Below are positions 6,835 to 14,395 of a stretch of 64,000 nucleotides of DNA, piece after piece. The number at the start of each line of letters is the position of its first letter. The stretch's first letter is position 1. The stretch covers positions 186,001-250,000 of the forward strand of contig NJBM01000004.1 of assembly GCA_005223045.1 (NCBI GenBank), written 5' to 3'. The notes below the pieces were generated by a model. The model searched no databases, was not told the DNA's origin, and worked only from the letters and a program-made list of their open reading frames with translations. Source of the stretch: Planctomycetes bacterium B3_Pla (GTDB taxonomy: Bacteria > Planctomycetota > Phycisphaerae > Sedimentisphaerales > Anaerobacaceae). A program made the position numbers and the translations under genes.

Positions 6835-9597
6835 TTATTTGAGGCCTTCCAGATTCCTCCGCGCTGTCTGGGTACGCGGATGGTCAGGCCCCAGGCTCTT
6901 CTCAAAGATTTCAAGCGCCCGGCGCATCAAAGGCTCGGCCTCGGCCAAGCGGTTTGTTTCCCGCAGCAACAGCGCCAGGTTGTTCAGATCACTGGCAACA
7001 TCGGGATGGTCTTTGCCGAGAGCCTGCTCATCAATCTCCAGCGCCCGGCGCATCAAAGGCTCGGCCTCGTCCAAGCGGTTCGTCGCCTGAAGCAACTGCG
7101 CCAGGTTGTTCAGATCACTGGCAACATCGGGATGGTCTTTGCCGAAAGACTGCTCATCAATCTCCAGCGCACGACGATACATGGGCTTGGCCTTAGCCAA
7201 CCGGTTCGTCGCCGTAAGCAACGTCGCCAGGTTGTTCAGATCAATAGCAACATTGGGATGGTCTTTGCCGAAAAACTGCTCGTCAATCTCCAGCGCCCGT
7301 CGTATCAGAGGCTCGGCCTCGTTCAACTGGTTTGTCGCCTGTAGCAACTGCGCCAGGTTGTTCAGCTCAATGGCAACATCGGGATGGTCTTTGCCGAAAG
7401 ACTGCTCATCAATCTCCAGCGCCCGGCGCATCAAGGGCTCGGCCTCGTCAAACCGGTTCGTGTCCTGAAGCAACTGCGCCAGGTTGTTCAGAGCTCCGGC
7501 ATAATTCGGAAGCGGATCGCCACCGGGGTTTTCCAGGATTTCTACGACCCGGCGCATCAAGGGCTCGGCCTCTGCCAACCGGTTCGTGTTCAGGAGCAAC
7601 GTCGCCAGGTTGTTCAGATCAATGGCAACCCTCGGACGGTTCTTGCCGAAAGCCTGCTCATCAATCACCAGCGCCCGACGCATCATAGGCTCGGCCTTGT
7701 CCAATCGGTTCGTCGCCTGTAACAACTGCGCCAGGTTGTTCAGGCGGATAGCAACATTGGGATGGTCTTTGCCCAAAGACCGCTCATCAATCACCAGCGC
7801 CCGACGATACATGGGCTCGGCCTCGGTAAGACGGTTCGTGACACGCAGCAACTCCGCTAGATTGTTCAGGCGGGTGGCAACTTTGGGATGGTCTTTGCCG
7901 AGAGCCTGCTCATCAATCTCCAGCGCACGCCGATACATCGGCTCGGCATCATCAAACCTAGCTCGTGTTACAACATATACCGCTAAGTTATTCATAAGTC
8001 GCGTCGTCGGTTCGCGGATGTCCAAACCATCCGCATGCGCAACTATGGCCGCTACGTGAGAATCCACCAGCTTCCACGTAGCCCAGCTTCGCACGTCGTC
8101 AGGCGGCGGGTCAGCCGGAATGTACTGATTGACCAGTTCAAGGGCAAGTTTGGCCCAGGGCTTGCGCCTGTCCTCGGGGATACTGAGCCTGGTCGAATCC
8201 TGCACCAGCCGGTGCATGGTGAAGCACTCTTGCTCAAGGGTAATCATCGACCAGCCGGCCAGTTCCGCAAGCAGGCCACGAACGTCCGGGTTGCCTCCTT
8301 GGCCCCGCAATTTCGAGGCCGGCGCTGTCTCTTCGAGGATTAGCCCGGCAGCTTCCTTCATCTTCTCAGGCTGCGATTCGAAAAGGGTTGCCGGTATCGC
8401 CTCGGGTGCGAGGAAGGACGCCAAGCGCAGAATACCTTGCTCAAATGGGCCGAGATGCTCGTTGGTTGTCTGCCACGCAGCCAGGACCTCTACAGGATAG
8501 TTCAGTTCGTCTCTGTGCCATGACAGGACTTTCTTGCGCGATTTGCCGAAATCCTGTAGGTACGCGCCGAATCCTATACGACGCTGACAAACATACGAAG
8601 CCGCCTGCTCCAACGCTACCGGCAGACCGTCAAGCTTGCGGGCAATCTCTTTGGCAAGTTTCTCATCGTCGGCTGACGCCGCTCGTTTGCGCTGTGTTTT
8701 CTCTAACAGGTATGCCACGGCGTCCGGCTCATCCAGCTTGTCAATCGCCAAATCCGCCACATCGTCGGGCCAATTCGACCGGCGAGAGGTTATCAGCACA
8801 TTGCCGCCAGCCAGCCGGGGCAGCACGTGCTTGTGCAATCGAGCAGCCGCCTCATCCGAGTCCACGTTGTCGATTAGCATTAGCCAGCCCGTGCGCCGAG
8901 TAAGCTCGGCCAGCACCGTCTCAACGATGACCGGCTGCTCGGGACTTTCTTGCTCGGGCAGGTTCAAAAGGCGCGGCCCGGCCAGAGCAGCAAGATTTGC
9001 GTGCAGACTCGCTACAGTGTCGGCTACTACGAAGAATGCCGCAGTATGCTGGCCGTCTTCCAACGCGCTCCACGCATATTCCACCGCCAGCCGGGTCTTG
9101 CCCACGCCTCCCAGTCCGTGTATCGCCTGCACCTGAGTAATCGCTGCCGTCTTGCCAGCCCCCAGTTCGGACCGCAATCTCTCCAGCATGTCCTCCCGTC
9201 CTTTAAACAGACCACCCATCGACCGATACGGAAGATTATGAACAATCATGCGCTCTACGGCGTCTGCTAATTCATCGGAAATCGCTGCATTCTCGGGGTC
9301 TTTCAATACCGCATGGAGCTTATCTATCTCCGCTTTAATCTCCTCTCGAAAAGCCGCCTGCTTTCCCAACTCGCTGATAATGTCACCAAATCTGACATCC
9401 TGCCCTTGAAGTTTCTCGACAATCTGAGACAAAGCCGAATGTAGCTTCTCCGCCTCTTCCTTTGCCGCTTCCCCGTCAAGAGTGCCGTAAATCATCTGTT
9501 CCAGCAGCGCTCCGCCCAACGGAACGGATTTCACCGCCCCTCTTGACAAGTTCTTCATGAAGTTTCTGGTGAGGATAGGTTTCTTTTTCTCACTCAT
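6835..9597 (-). CDS. NB-ARC STAND ATPase with nine TPR repeats (bacterial NLR-like)
   Basis: A 920-residue signal-transduction ATPase. Domains in order: an unassigned helical N-terminus (about 1-115), an NB-ARC module with Walker A GLGGVGKT near 160-167, Walker B LMLIDNVD near 238, a sensor LITSRR, GLPVAL near 322, a winged-helix region, then nine 42-residue TPRs of kinesin-light-chain type from about 545 to the C-terminus. NB-ARC/TPR proteins act as ligand-triggered switches, and several bacterial relatives are antiphage sensors. The ATG at 9597 was chosen because SD GGAGAGGG precedes it and a consensus promoter lies at 9650-9678, inside the longer frame that begins at 9747. The effector activity of the N-terminal domain is unknown. 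No partner gene is evident. Confidence 0.85.
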   Translation of the reverse strand: MSEKKKPILTRNFMKNLSRGAVKSVPLGGALLEQMIYGTLDGEAAKEEAEKLHSALSQIVEKLQGQDVRFGDIISELGKQAAFREEIKAEIDKLHAVLKDPENAAISDELADAVERMIVHNLPYRSMGGLFKGREDMLERLRSELGAGKTAAITQVQAIHGLGGVGKTRLAVEYAWSALEDGQHTAAFFVVADTVASLHANLAALAGPRLLNLPEQESPEQPVIVETVLAELTRRTGWLMLIDNVDSDEAAARLHKHVLPRLAGGNVLITSRRSNWPDDVADLAIDKLDEPDAVAYLLEKTQRKRAASADDEKLAKEIARKLDGLPVALEQAASYVCQRRIGFGAYLQDFGKSRKKVLSWHRDELNYPVEVLAAWQTTNEHLGPFEQGILRLASFLAPEAIPATLFESQPEKMKEAAGLILEETAPASKLRGQGGNPDVRGLLAELAGWSMITLEQECFTMHRLVQDSTRLSIPEDRRKPWAKLALELVNQYIPADPPPDDVRSWATWKLVDSHVAAIVAHADGLDIREPTTRLMNNLAVYVVTRARFDDAEPMYRRALEIDEQALGKDHPKVATRLNNLAELLRVTNRLTEAEPMYRRALVIDERSLGKDHPNVAIRLNNLAQLLQATNRLDKAEPMMRRALVIDEQAFGKNRPRVAIDLNNLATLLLNTNRLAEAEPLMRRVVEILENPGGDPLPNYAGALNNLAQLLQDTNRFDEAEPLMRRALEIDEQSFGKDHPDVAIELNNLAQLLQATNQLNEAEPLIRRALEIDEQFFGKDHPNVAIDLNNLATLLTATNRLAKAKPMYRRALEIDEQSFGKDHPDVASDLNNLAQLLQATNRLDEAEPLMRRALEIDEQALGKDHPDVASDLNNLALLLRETNRLAEAEPLMRRALEIFEKSLGPDHPRTQTARRNLEGLK
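6840..7975 (-). repeat. Tandem 126-base repeats encoding TPR units
   Basis: Nine in-frame copies of a 126-base unit encode LNNLAQLL-type TPR hairpins. Several neighbours are nearly identical at DNA level (for example the units covering 7030-7160 and 7390-7480), and one unit near 7500-7560 is clearly diverged. Such high identity suggests recent duplication or gene conversion within the array. Confidence 0.85.
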
Positions 9598-9649
9598 GCG
9601 TTCCCTCTCCGTTCTCAGGGTTAGCGCCGTTTGTGACTCTCGTTTGTAG

Positions 9650-9678
9650 ATTATAGCTGTTCTAGCACCTTTCTGCAA
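9650..9678 (-). promoter_or_regulatory. Consensus sigma-70 promoter of the NB-ARC/TPR gene
   Basis: On the minus strand TTGCAG (9678-9673), a 17-base spacer and a perfect TATAAT (9655-9650). Transcription would begin near 9643 and give a leader of about 45 bases to the ATG at 9597. This rules out the upstream in-frame start at 9747. Confidence 0.65.
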
Positions 9679-9885
9679 GGCTTGTTCTTGGGTCGTTTGC
9701 TCAGCCGGCGCTTTATCTACGTCCAATAATCTTTGGCGGTCGATCAATTCATATTGTTAGGTGCTCTAATTTTTTTGAAATTCTTTGTGCCGTCAGGCGT
9801 CTTATATGGTAGAATCTTGCGGCAGAAGTCACAGGATTTGTGCAGTGAGTTTGTAGGAATGCCCGTTGGCGGCGGGTTGTGCAAT

Positions 9886-10281
9886 ATGGATTGTCCTGTT
9901 TGTAAGAATGCGATGATTACTCTTGAACTCGAGGACGTTGAGATCGATTATTGCACGGACTGCGGCGGCATCTGGCTGGACGCCGGCGAGCTGGAACTTC
10001 TGCTCGGCGAGCCTGAGAAGGCAAGGAGCCTGCTCGATTCGTTCAGCCTTGATTCCGAGAGCACCGAGGGAAAAAGAAAATGCCCCATCTGTGACAAGAA
10101 AATGCAAAAAATCAATGTCGGCCCTTCCGAACCGACTCTGCTCATCGACAAGTGCCGAAAAGGCGACGGTCTGTGGTTCGATAAAGGCGAGCTGCACGAT
10201 ATATTTGACAGGGCGGAGCTGGACGAAGACAATAGGATTCAGAAGCTGTTGACCGAAATGTTCGGCCAAGATCAAAATTAA
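9886..10281 (+). CDS. zf-TFIIB domain protein with two finger halves
   Basis: A 131-residue soluble protein made of two homologous zinc-finger halves: CPVCKNAM...CTDCGGIWLDAGELELLL and CPICDKKM...CRKGDGLWFDKGELHDIF. The second half has lost one Cys of the distal pair (CRKGDG instead of CxxCGG). This is the zf-TFIIB family, often found next to membrane-protease or LemA genes. The ATG at 9886 sits directly before the first finger. An upstream ATG at 9859 is possible and would add nine residues. It is followed at 18 bases by the small membrane-peptide gene, then lemA and htpX, so it probably heads an operon. Its molecular role is not established. Confidence 0.75.
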   Translation: MDCPVCKNAMITLELEDVEIDYCTDCGGIWLDAGELELLLGEPEKARSLLDSFSLDSESTEGKRKCPICDKKMQKINVGPSEPTLLIDKCRKGDGLWFDKGELHDIFDRAELDEDNRIQKLLTEMFGQDQN

Positions 10282-10298
10282 ATGAAAGGAGTAAAGTT

Positions 10299-10412
10299 AT
10301 GATGACCACATTAGCATCCATCCTTGCCATGAACACGTTAACCAAAATTTCGCTCATCGTTCTGCTCATTGTTGTTATCTTGATAATAATCCTCAAGATA
10401 AAGCAGAACTAG
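10299..10412 (+). CDS. 37-residue single-pass membrane peptide
   Basis: A very short gene read directly from the sequence: MMTTLASIL followed by a long aliphatic segment (ISLIVLLIVVILIIIL) and a basic KIKQN end. A strong SD (AAAGGAG, spaced 7 bases) precedes the ATG. It lies in the 168-base gap between the zinc-finger gene and lemA, on the same strand, where there is no other reading frame. The peptide would span the inner membrane once with the positive end inside. Small membrane peptides often regulate membrane proteases, and HtpX is encoded downstream, but a link here is inference. Confidence 0.65.
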   Translation: MMTTLASILAMNTLTKISLIVLLIVVILIIILKIKQN

Positions 10413-10449
10413 CAGAGCGCAAAGAAGCCTTCGTTAAAGGAGCAAGACT

Positions 10450-11019
10450 ATGGGAACTGTGGGAATAGCGCTGCTTGTGATTGCGGTTATTTTTGTCGTG
10501 TTCGTTCTTGCCGTGATCGGCATTTACAATGCTCTGGTTCGCCTTCGCAATCAGGTTGACAACGGATGGTCGCAGATCGACGTGCAGTTGAAGCGCCGGC
10601 ACGATTTGATTCCCAATCTCGTCGAGACCGCCAAAGGCTATATGAAGCACGAGCGCGGGACTTTCGAGGCCATAACAGAGGCCCGAAGCAAGGCAATGGG
10701 GGCGGGGAACGTCGCCGACGCATCGAAAGCCGAAGGTATGCTCGGCGAGGCGCTGAGCAAGTTCATGCTCGTCGTCGAGAATTATCCCGACCTGAAGGCC
10801 AATCAAAACTTCCTTGCGGTCCAGGAAGAGCTGACCAGCACCGAGAACAAAATCTCTTTTGCCCGGCAGAGCTACAATGACCAGGTATTGGGCTTCAACA
10901 ACAAGATTCAGATGTTCCCGTCGAACATCATTGCCGGCATGTTCAGCTTCACTAAACGTGACTTCTTCGAGATAGAAGTTGCCGCCGAGCGTGAGGTTCC
11001 GAAGGTGAGCTTTTCATAG
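10450..11019 (+). CDS. lemA: LemA family membrane protein
   Basis: A 189-residue LemA protein. An N-terminal membrane helix (about residues 5-26) is followed by the family signature YNALVRLRNQVDNGWSQID and the helical phrase RRHDLIPNLVETAKGYMKHE, with a C-terminal FNNKIQMFPSNIIAGMF. LemA proteins have an exposed N-terminus, one membrane pass and a helical bundle. Their role is unsettled, but they recur beside HtpX-type proteases, as here. A strong SD (AAAGGAG) precedes the ATG at 10450. It lies 37 bases after the small membrane peptide and 140 bases before htpX. Confidence 0.9.
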   Translation: MGTVGIALLVIAVIFVVFVLAVIGIYNALVRLRNQVDNGWSQIDVQLKRRHDLIPNLVETAKGYMKHERGTFEAITEARSKAMGAGNVADASKAEGMLGEALSKFMLVVENYPDLKANQNFLAVQEELTSTENKISFARQSYNDQVLGFNNKIQMFPSNIIAGMFSFTKRDFFEIEVAAEREVPKVSFS

Positions 11020-11159
11020 AGCATCTTGTGGGACCCAAGACCGATGAGTGCGTGGTGCAATCCTCGGTAGATCACTCGGGCCGGGCCTGGGACGGTTGCT
11101 GCTGCGAGTGAGGCCGAGGGCTACAGGGCCATTCTGAGCCGGGTTGCGAGTCGCTAATA

Positions 11160-12395
11160 ATGTGGGAGTTGATACGAGCCAATAAGAGAAACTCCATCAT
11201 CCTGATGGCGATAATGGCGATGGTCCTGCTGATTCTGGGCTTTGTCATCGGCATGGCTTTCTCCGGAAGCCCCGGAGGCGGCTTCATCGGTCTGATGATT
11301 GCCACGGCAATCTGGGTGGTCCTGACGCTTGTAAGCTTCTCGAGCGGCGACCAAATCCTCTTGGCCGCCAGCCGGGCTAAGCCGGTTACTCACGATGTGC
11401 ATCCCCAGTTGTTCAACGTTGTCGAAGAAATGAAAATCGCCGCCGGTCTGCCTGCTATGCCGAAAGTTTACATCATCAACGATCCGGCCCCCAACGCCTT
11501 TGCGACCGGCCGGAATCCGCAAACCGCATCGGTGGCCGTGACGGCGGGACTTTTGGCCCGGCTCAACCGCGATGAACTCCAGGGCGTCGTCGCGCACGAA
11601 ATCAGCCACATCCTCAACCGGGATATTCTTTTTGTGACCCTTGCCGGCATAATGCTCGGCTCAATCGTTTTGCTCTCCCAGGTCTTCCTGCGAGGAATGT
11701 TCTACAGTTCGATGGTCGGTTCCCGGCGAAGGTATTCATCAGGCTCCGGGGGTGGAGGCCAGGCACAGGTCGTTATGATGGTAGCGGCGATAGTCGTCGC
11801 CATCCTGGCGCCGATAATGGCGTACCTGCTGTACTTCGCACTTTCGAGAAGGCGCGAATACCTCGCCGACGCCGGGGCCGCCAGGCTCACCCGGTATCCG
11901 GAAGGCCTTGCCAGTGCTTTGGAGAAAATTGCCGGCGATTCTGCGCCGCAATTGGCTGCCGCGAACAAGGTGACCGCCCCGATGTATATTGCCAACCCTT
12001 TTAAGAGAAAAGGGCAGAGGAAGCTATCCGACCTCACGAGTACGCATCCGCCGATTTCCGAAAGGGTAAAGATTCTGCGCAACATGATGCACGGGGTTTC
12101 GTTCAAAGAGTATTCAGATGCCTTCACGGAAGTAACACATGCCAAAACGGTTGTCCCGGTTGCCGCTCTAAGCGCGAAAGAGGATATTGCTCAGCGCCAG
12201 GCCCATGCCGAGGCCACGAAGAAGGGGCGTCGTGAAAAGCAAATGCGACAGGTCGGTGATATTATGCGAAGAGTCAATCAATTCGTATTCTTGAGCTGCG
12301 TCTGCGGGCTCAAAATGAAAATTCCGCCAAACTTCAAAGGCGACAAGGTGAAGTGCCCTCGTTGCCGCAAGACACTCGACATTCCTTCCAGGTAA
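11160..12395 (+). CDS. htpX: HtpX-like M48 membrane metalloprotease with C-terminal zinc ribbon
   Basis: A 411-residue M48 peptidase. Two N-terminal membrane helices (about 13-33 and 42-59) precede the zinc site HEISH at residues 146-150. The third ligand Glu lies in the RREYLAD segment near 233, and two further hydrophobic segments lie near 157-176 and 205-227. HtpX degrades misfolded or damaged inner-membrane proteins. The odd part is the tail: after about residue 375 comes a CxC pair (SCVCG) and CPRC, a short zinc-ribbon-like module that ordinary HtpX (about 290 residues) lacks. Together with the zinc-finger protein and LemA upstream this looks like a membrane quality-control operon. Confidence 0.9.
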   Translation: MWELIRANKRNSIILMAIMAMVLLILGFVIGMAFSGSPGGGFIGLMIATAIWVVLTLVSFSSGDQILLAASRAKPVTHDVHPQLFNVVEEMKIAAGLPAMPKVYIINDPAPNAFATGRNPQTASVAVTAGLLARLNRDELQGVVAHEISHILNRDILFVTLAGIMLGSIVLLSQVFLRGMFYSSMVGSRRRYSSGSGGGGQAQVVMMVAAIVVAILAPIMAYLLYFALSRRREYLADAGAARLTRYPEGLASALEKIAGDSAPQLAAANKVTAPMYIANPFKRKGQRKLSDLTSTHPPISERVKILRNMMHGVSFKEYSDAFTEVTHAKTVVPVAALSAKEDIAQRQAHAEATKKGRREKQMRQVGDIMRRVNQFVFLSCVCGLKMKIPPNFKGDKVKCPRCRKTLDIPSR

Positions 12396-12447
12396 CTCGA
12401 ATCTACCGCTTTAGAATCGAATACTGGGAAAAGACGCAGCGCAGTAA

Positions 12448-13080
12448 TCACTCCAGGCCGACCGTCTCTCCTGGCATCAGAATCTTCGTATCGCATTCGG
12501 CCATGCTGGCAAATTGTTCGGCGTCGCTTACGCTGCCTACGATATCGCCCCAGTGGTATGGGACAACCTGTTTGGGCTTGATGTGTTTGACTGCTTCGGC
12601 TGCTTTGGCTGCATTCATAGTGTATGTCCCGCCCACCGGCATAAGCGCCAGGTCTATGTCTGTCAGCGCTTTGATTTCCTCGGTGAGGTCAGTATCTCCG
12701 GCATAATAGATGCGCTTTGAGCCAACCTCGATTACAAAGCCTACCCAGTTGTTTGCTTTCGGATGGAAGTCCTTTTCGGGATTGTACGCCGGCACGCCGA
12801 TGATCCGAATTATGCCGAGTTCGATTGTCAATCCGGGCAGGATTGCCTCCCCGGCGGTTTCCTTCGCAACAACATCAGCCGACGCGATCAGTTTCGTATC
12901 AGACCCGCTGACCTTGGCGATGTCGTCGGCCGAGTAGTGGTCATAATGACTGTGGCTGACAAGCACCAGTATCGCATCGTGCGGCGAATCCTTCAATTTC
13001 CACGGGTCGATGTATATGACCATACCTTCATGACAGATCTTGAAGCTGGCGTGACCCAGCCATTGTAATGTCGTACCCAT
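12448..13080 (-). CDS. Metallo-beta-lactamase-fold hydrolase, UlaG-like
   Basis: A 210-residue MBL-fold enzyme. The metal motif HSHYDH lies at about residues 43-48, followed by the YYAGDTD strand (near 125) and the late YHWGD (near 175), the pattern of the UlaG/UPF0173 metal-dependent hydrolase group. These are cytosolic hydrolases with varied, mostly unknown substrates. The family usually runs to 220-230 residues, so it is close to full length. It is convergent with htpX and separated from the cold-shock gene upstream by a terminator, so it is probably transcribed alone. Confidence 0.85.
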   Translation of the reverse strand: MGTTLQWLGHASFKICHEGMVIYIDPWKLKDSPHDAILVLVSHSHYDHYSADDIAKVSGSDTKLIASADVVAKETAGEAILPGLTIELGIIRIIGVPAYNPEKDFHPKANNWVGFVIEVGSKRIYYAGDTDLTEEIKALTDIDLALMPVGGTYTMNAAKAAEAVKHIKPKQVVPYHWGDIVGSVSDAEQFASMAECDTKILMPGETVGLE

Positions 13081-13140
13081 AGCAGCATCCTTTCTTATTT
13101 CTGACTCGCATAATATAGAACGTTTGCTTAGCCCGAATCA

Positions 13141-13173
13141 ATTAAAAAAGGCCCTGCCATTCGGTAGGGCCCG
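13141..13173 (-). terminator. Rho-independent terminator after the cold-shock gene
   Basis: On the minus strand a GGGCCCT...AGGGCC stem is followed directly by TTTTTTAATT, 36 bases after the stop of the cold-shock gene. Confidence 0.75.
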
Positions 13174-13208
13174 CGGTTTTCATTACCCGGATAGACTGAG
13201 CGTTCGGA

Positions 13209-13412
13209 TCAGCAGGGACGTACTTTGGTTGCTTCGGGCCCCTTCTGGCCCTGGCCGACCTCGTACTCCACCGCCTGGCCGTCATCCAGAGACCGGAATC
13301 CTTCGGCAGCAATATTCGAGTGATGGATAAACAAATCCTCACCGCCGTTGTCAGGGACGATAAAACCGAACCCTTTTCTCTCGTTAAACCATTTTACTTT
13401 ACCTGTATCCAC
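13209..13412 (-). CDS. Cold-shock domain protein with a GTG start
   Basis: A 67-residue single cold-shock domain: [15 protein letters not shown] carries RNP1 and DLFIHHSNI carries RNP2. These proteins bind single-stranded RNA or DNA and melt structures. The GTG start at 13412 is fixed by a perfect SD (AAGGAG, seven bases upstream) and by family length, although an ATG at 13460 is in frame. The leader contains a small hairpin (AGGCCCATAAAAGGCC) just before the SD, which could respond to temperature. A terminator follows the gene. Confidence 0.95.
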   Translation of the reverse strand: MDTGKVKWFNERKGFGFIVPDNGGEDLFIHHSNIAAEGFRSLDDGQAVEYEVGQGQKGPEATKVRPC

Positions 13413-13695
13413 AATGTTCTCCTTCGGCCTTTTATGGGCCTGAAATACAAAATCCCTCATATTCTATCAGGGGTATACTCCGAGGGACGGAAGAATACTC
13501 CTTGACACCATAGTGACGGTACAGAACAAACCGACAACTGTCAACAAGATACAATAATCTTGAAAGCTTGAAATCCGAGTTGTAGCTTCTAAAAACGTGC
13601 ATAGTGGCACATAAAGGGGCATATATCCCTGCTTATCCTTGCTTGAGGCACGTCAGGACATGCCGGAAAAGGACAAGTGACTCTTATAGCCTGAT

Positions 13696-13902
13696 TTAAA
13701 GACAGTCATCCATAAAGCAGCAGTCGATGTAGGAGCATCGGCCGTCCGACTTTCCAAAGCACGGTGTACAGCCCTCTGCCGTCTGGATAGCGTGGATAAG
13801 TTCTGTCTTTTTGGCCTTTCCCAGCTTCAGTCCGAGCGCTTTGGCCTTCAATTTTATTTCGGGCAGACTCATGCGTTTTTCTGCGCTCTTTGTAGCGGGC
13901 AT
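13696..13902 (-). CDS. SAP/Rho-N-like small protein with a Cys-rich tail
   Basis: A 68-residue protein. The first two thirds (MSLPEIKLKAKALGLKLGKAKKTELIHAIQ region) form the SAP or Rho N-terminal helix-extended-loop-helix fold, a nucleic-acid-binding motif. The tail has five cysteines (CTPCFGKSDGRCSYIDCCFMDDC has more if all are counted), which could bind a metal. A strong SD (AAAAGGAG) lies eight bases before the ATG. I recognise the arrangement as a recurring small-protein type in sediment bacteria, but know no function. Confidence 0.7.
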   Translation of the reverse strand: MPATKSAEKRMSLPEIKLKAKALGLKLGKAKKTELIHAIQTAEGCTPCFGKSDGRCSYIDCCFMDDCL

Positions 13903-14395
13903 TCTTTATCTCCTTTTGAATTTCATCGGGCGTATCTGCATCTGGTGCGAATCTCCGCGGGTAACATTCAACATCTCTGCGTTTCTTTCATCAAATGGCC
14001 GATAGGCCGTGCTCATTTTCAGGCGGCTCGAACAGAGCATTCCGCCAATATATTTTCGATCATTTACACGGGCGTCTGCGAAAAAAATGCCATTTTTCAT
14101 TATTTTTTTCAGAGTTTCCCGGATTTTCGGTGGTTTGGGGCCGTTTCCCGGTTAACTCGGCCGCTTGGAAGGTGATTCATGCTACACGCACTTCGCTTTT
14201 GTTCCGAGTGTTGTATGCCCCTTTATTCCCGGCCAATGCTGCTTTTCAGGATTCGGCGCGCAGTTTTTTAAGTTGTGTTTCGGCAGGAAGTAGTGTAGAT
14301 AGTAAGCCCACCCGGGCGCCATTTGCCGCATTTGGGTGTCCGCCAACGAGATTGGTTATCGGTCTTGCAAAATTTGAAATGAAAGGAATTCGCCC
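13903..14395. other. Intergenic region without a convincing gene
   Basis: About 490 bases separate the SAP-like gene from the divergent oxidoreductase gene. A 64-residue minus-strand frame (13906-14100) ends inside the SD of the SAP-like gene and has no good ribosome site, so it is not called. No tRNA, hairpin terminator or clear repeat was found. A GAAAGGAA ribosome site sits just before 14396. Confidence 0.4.

Noticed and set aside
6839-8059. Several plus-strand frames rich in SSARRIKGSAS-type repeats
   Set aside because: They are mirror frames of the TPR array; the repetition comes from the real gene on the other strand.
9733-9885. A longer N-terminus for the zinc-finger protein reaching back to 9733
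   Set aside because: It would include a hydrophobic leader without SD and overlaps the upstream frame of the NB-ARC gene; the ATG at 9886 fits the family.
13906-14100. A 64-residue minus-strand frame upstream of the SAP-like gene, faintly PilZ-like
   Set aside because: It ends inside the ribosome site of the next gene, has no good SD of its own and lacks clear PilZ motifs.
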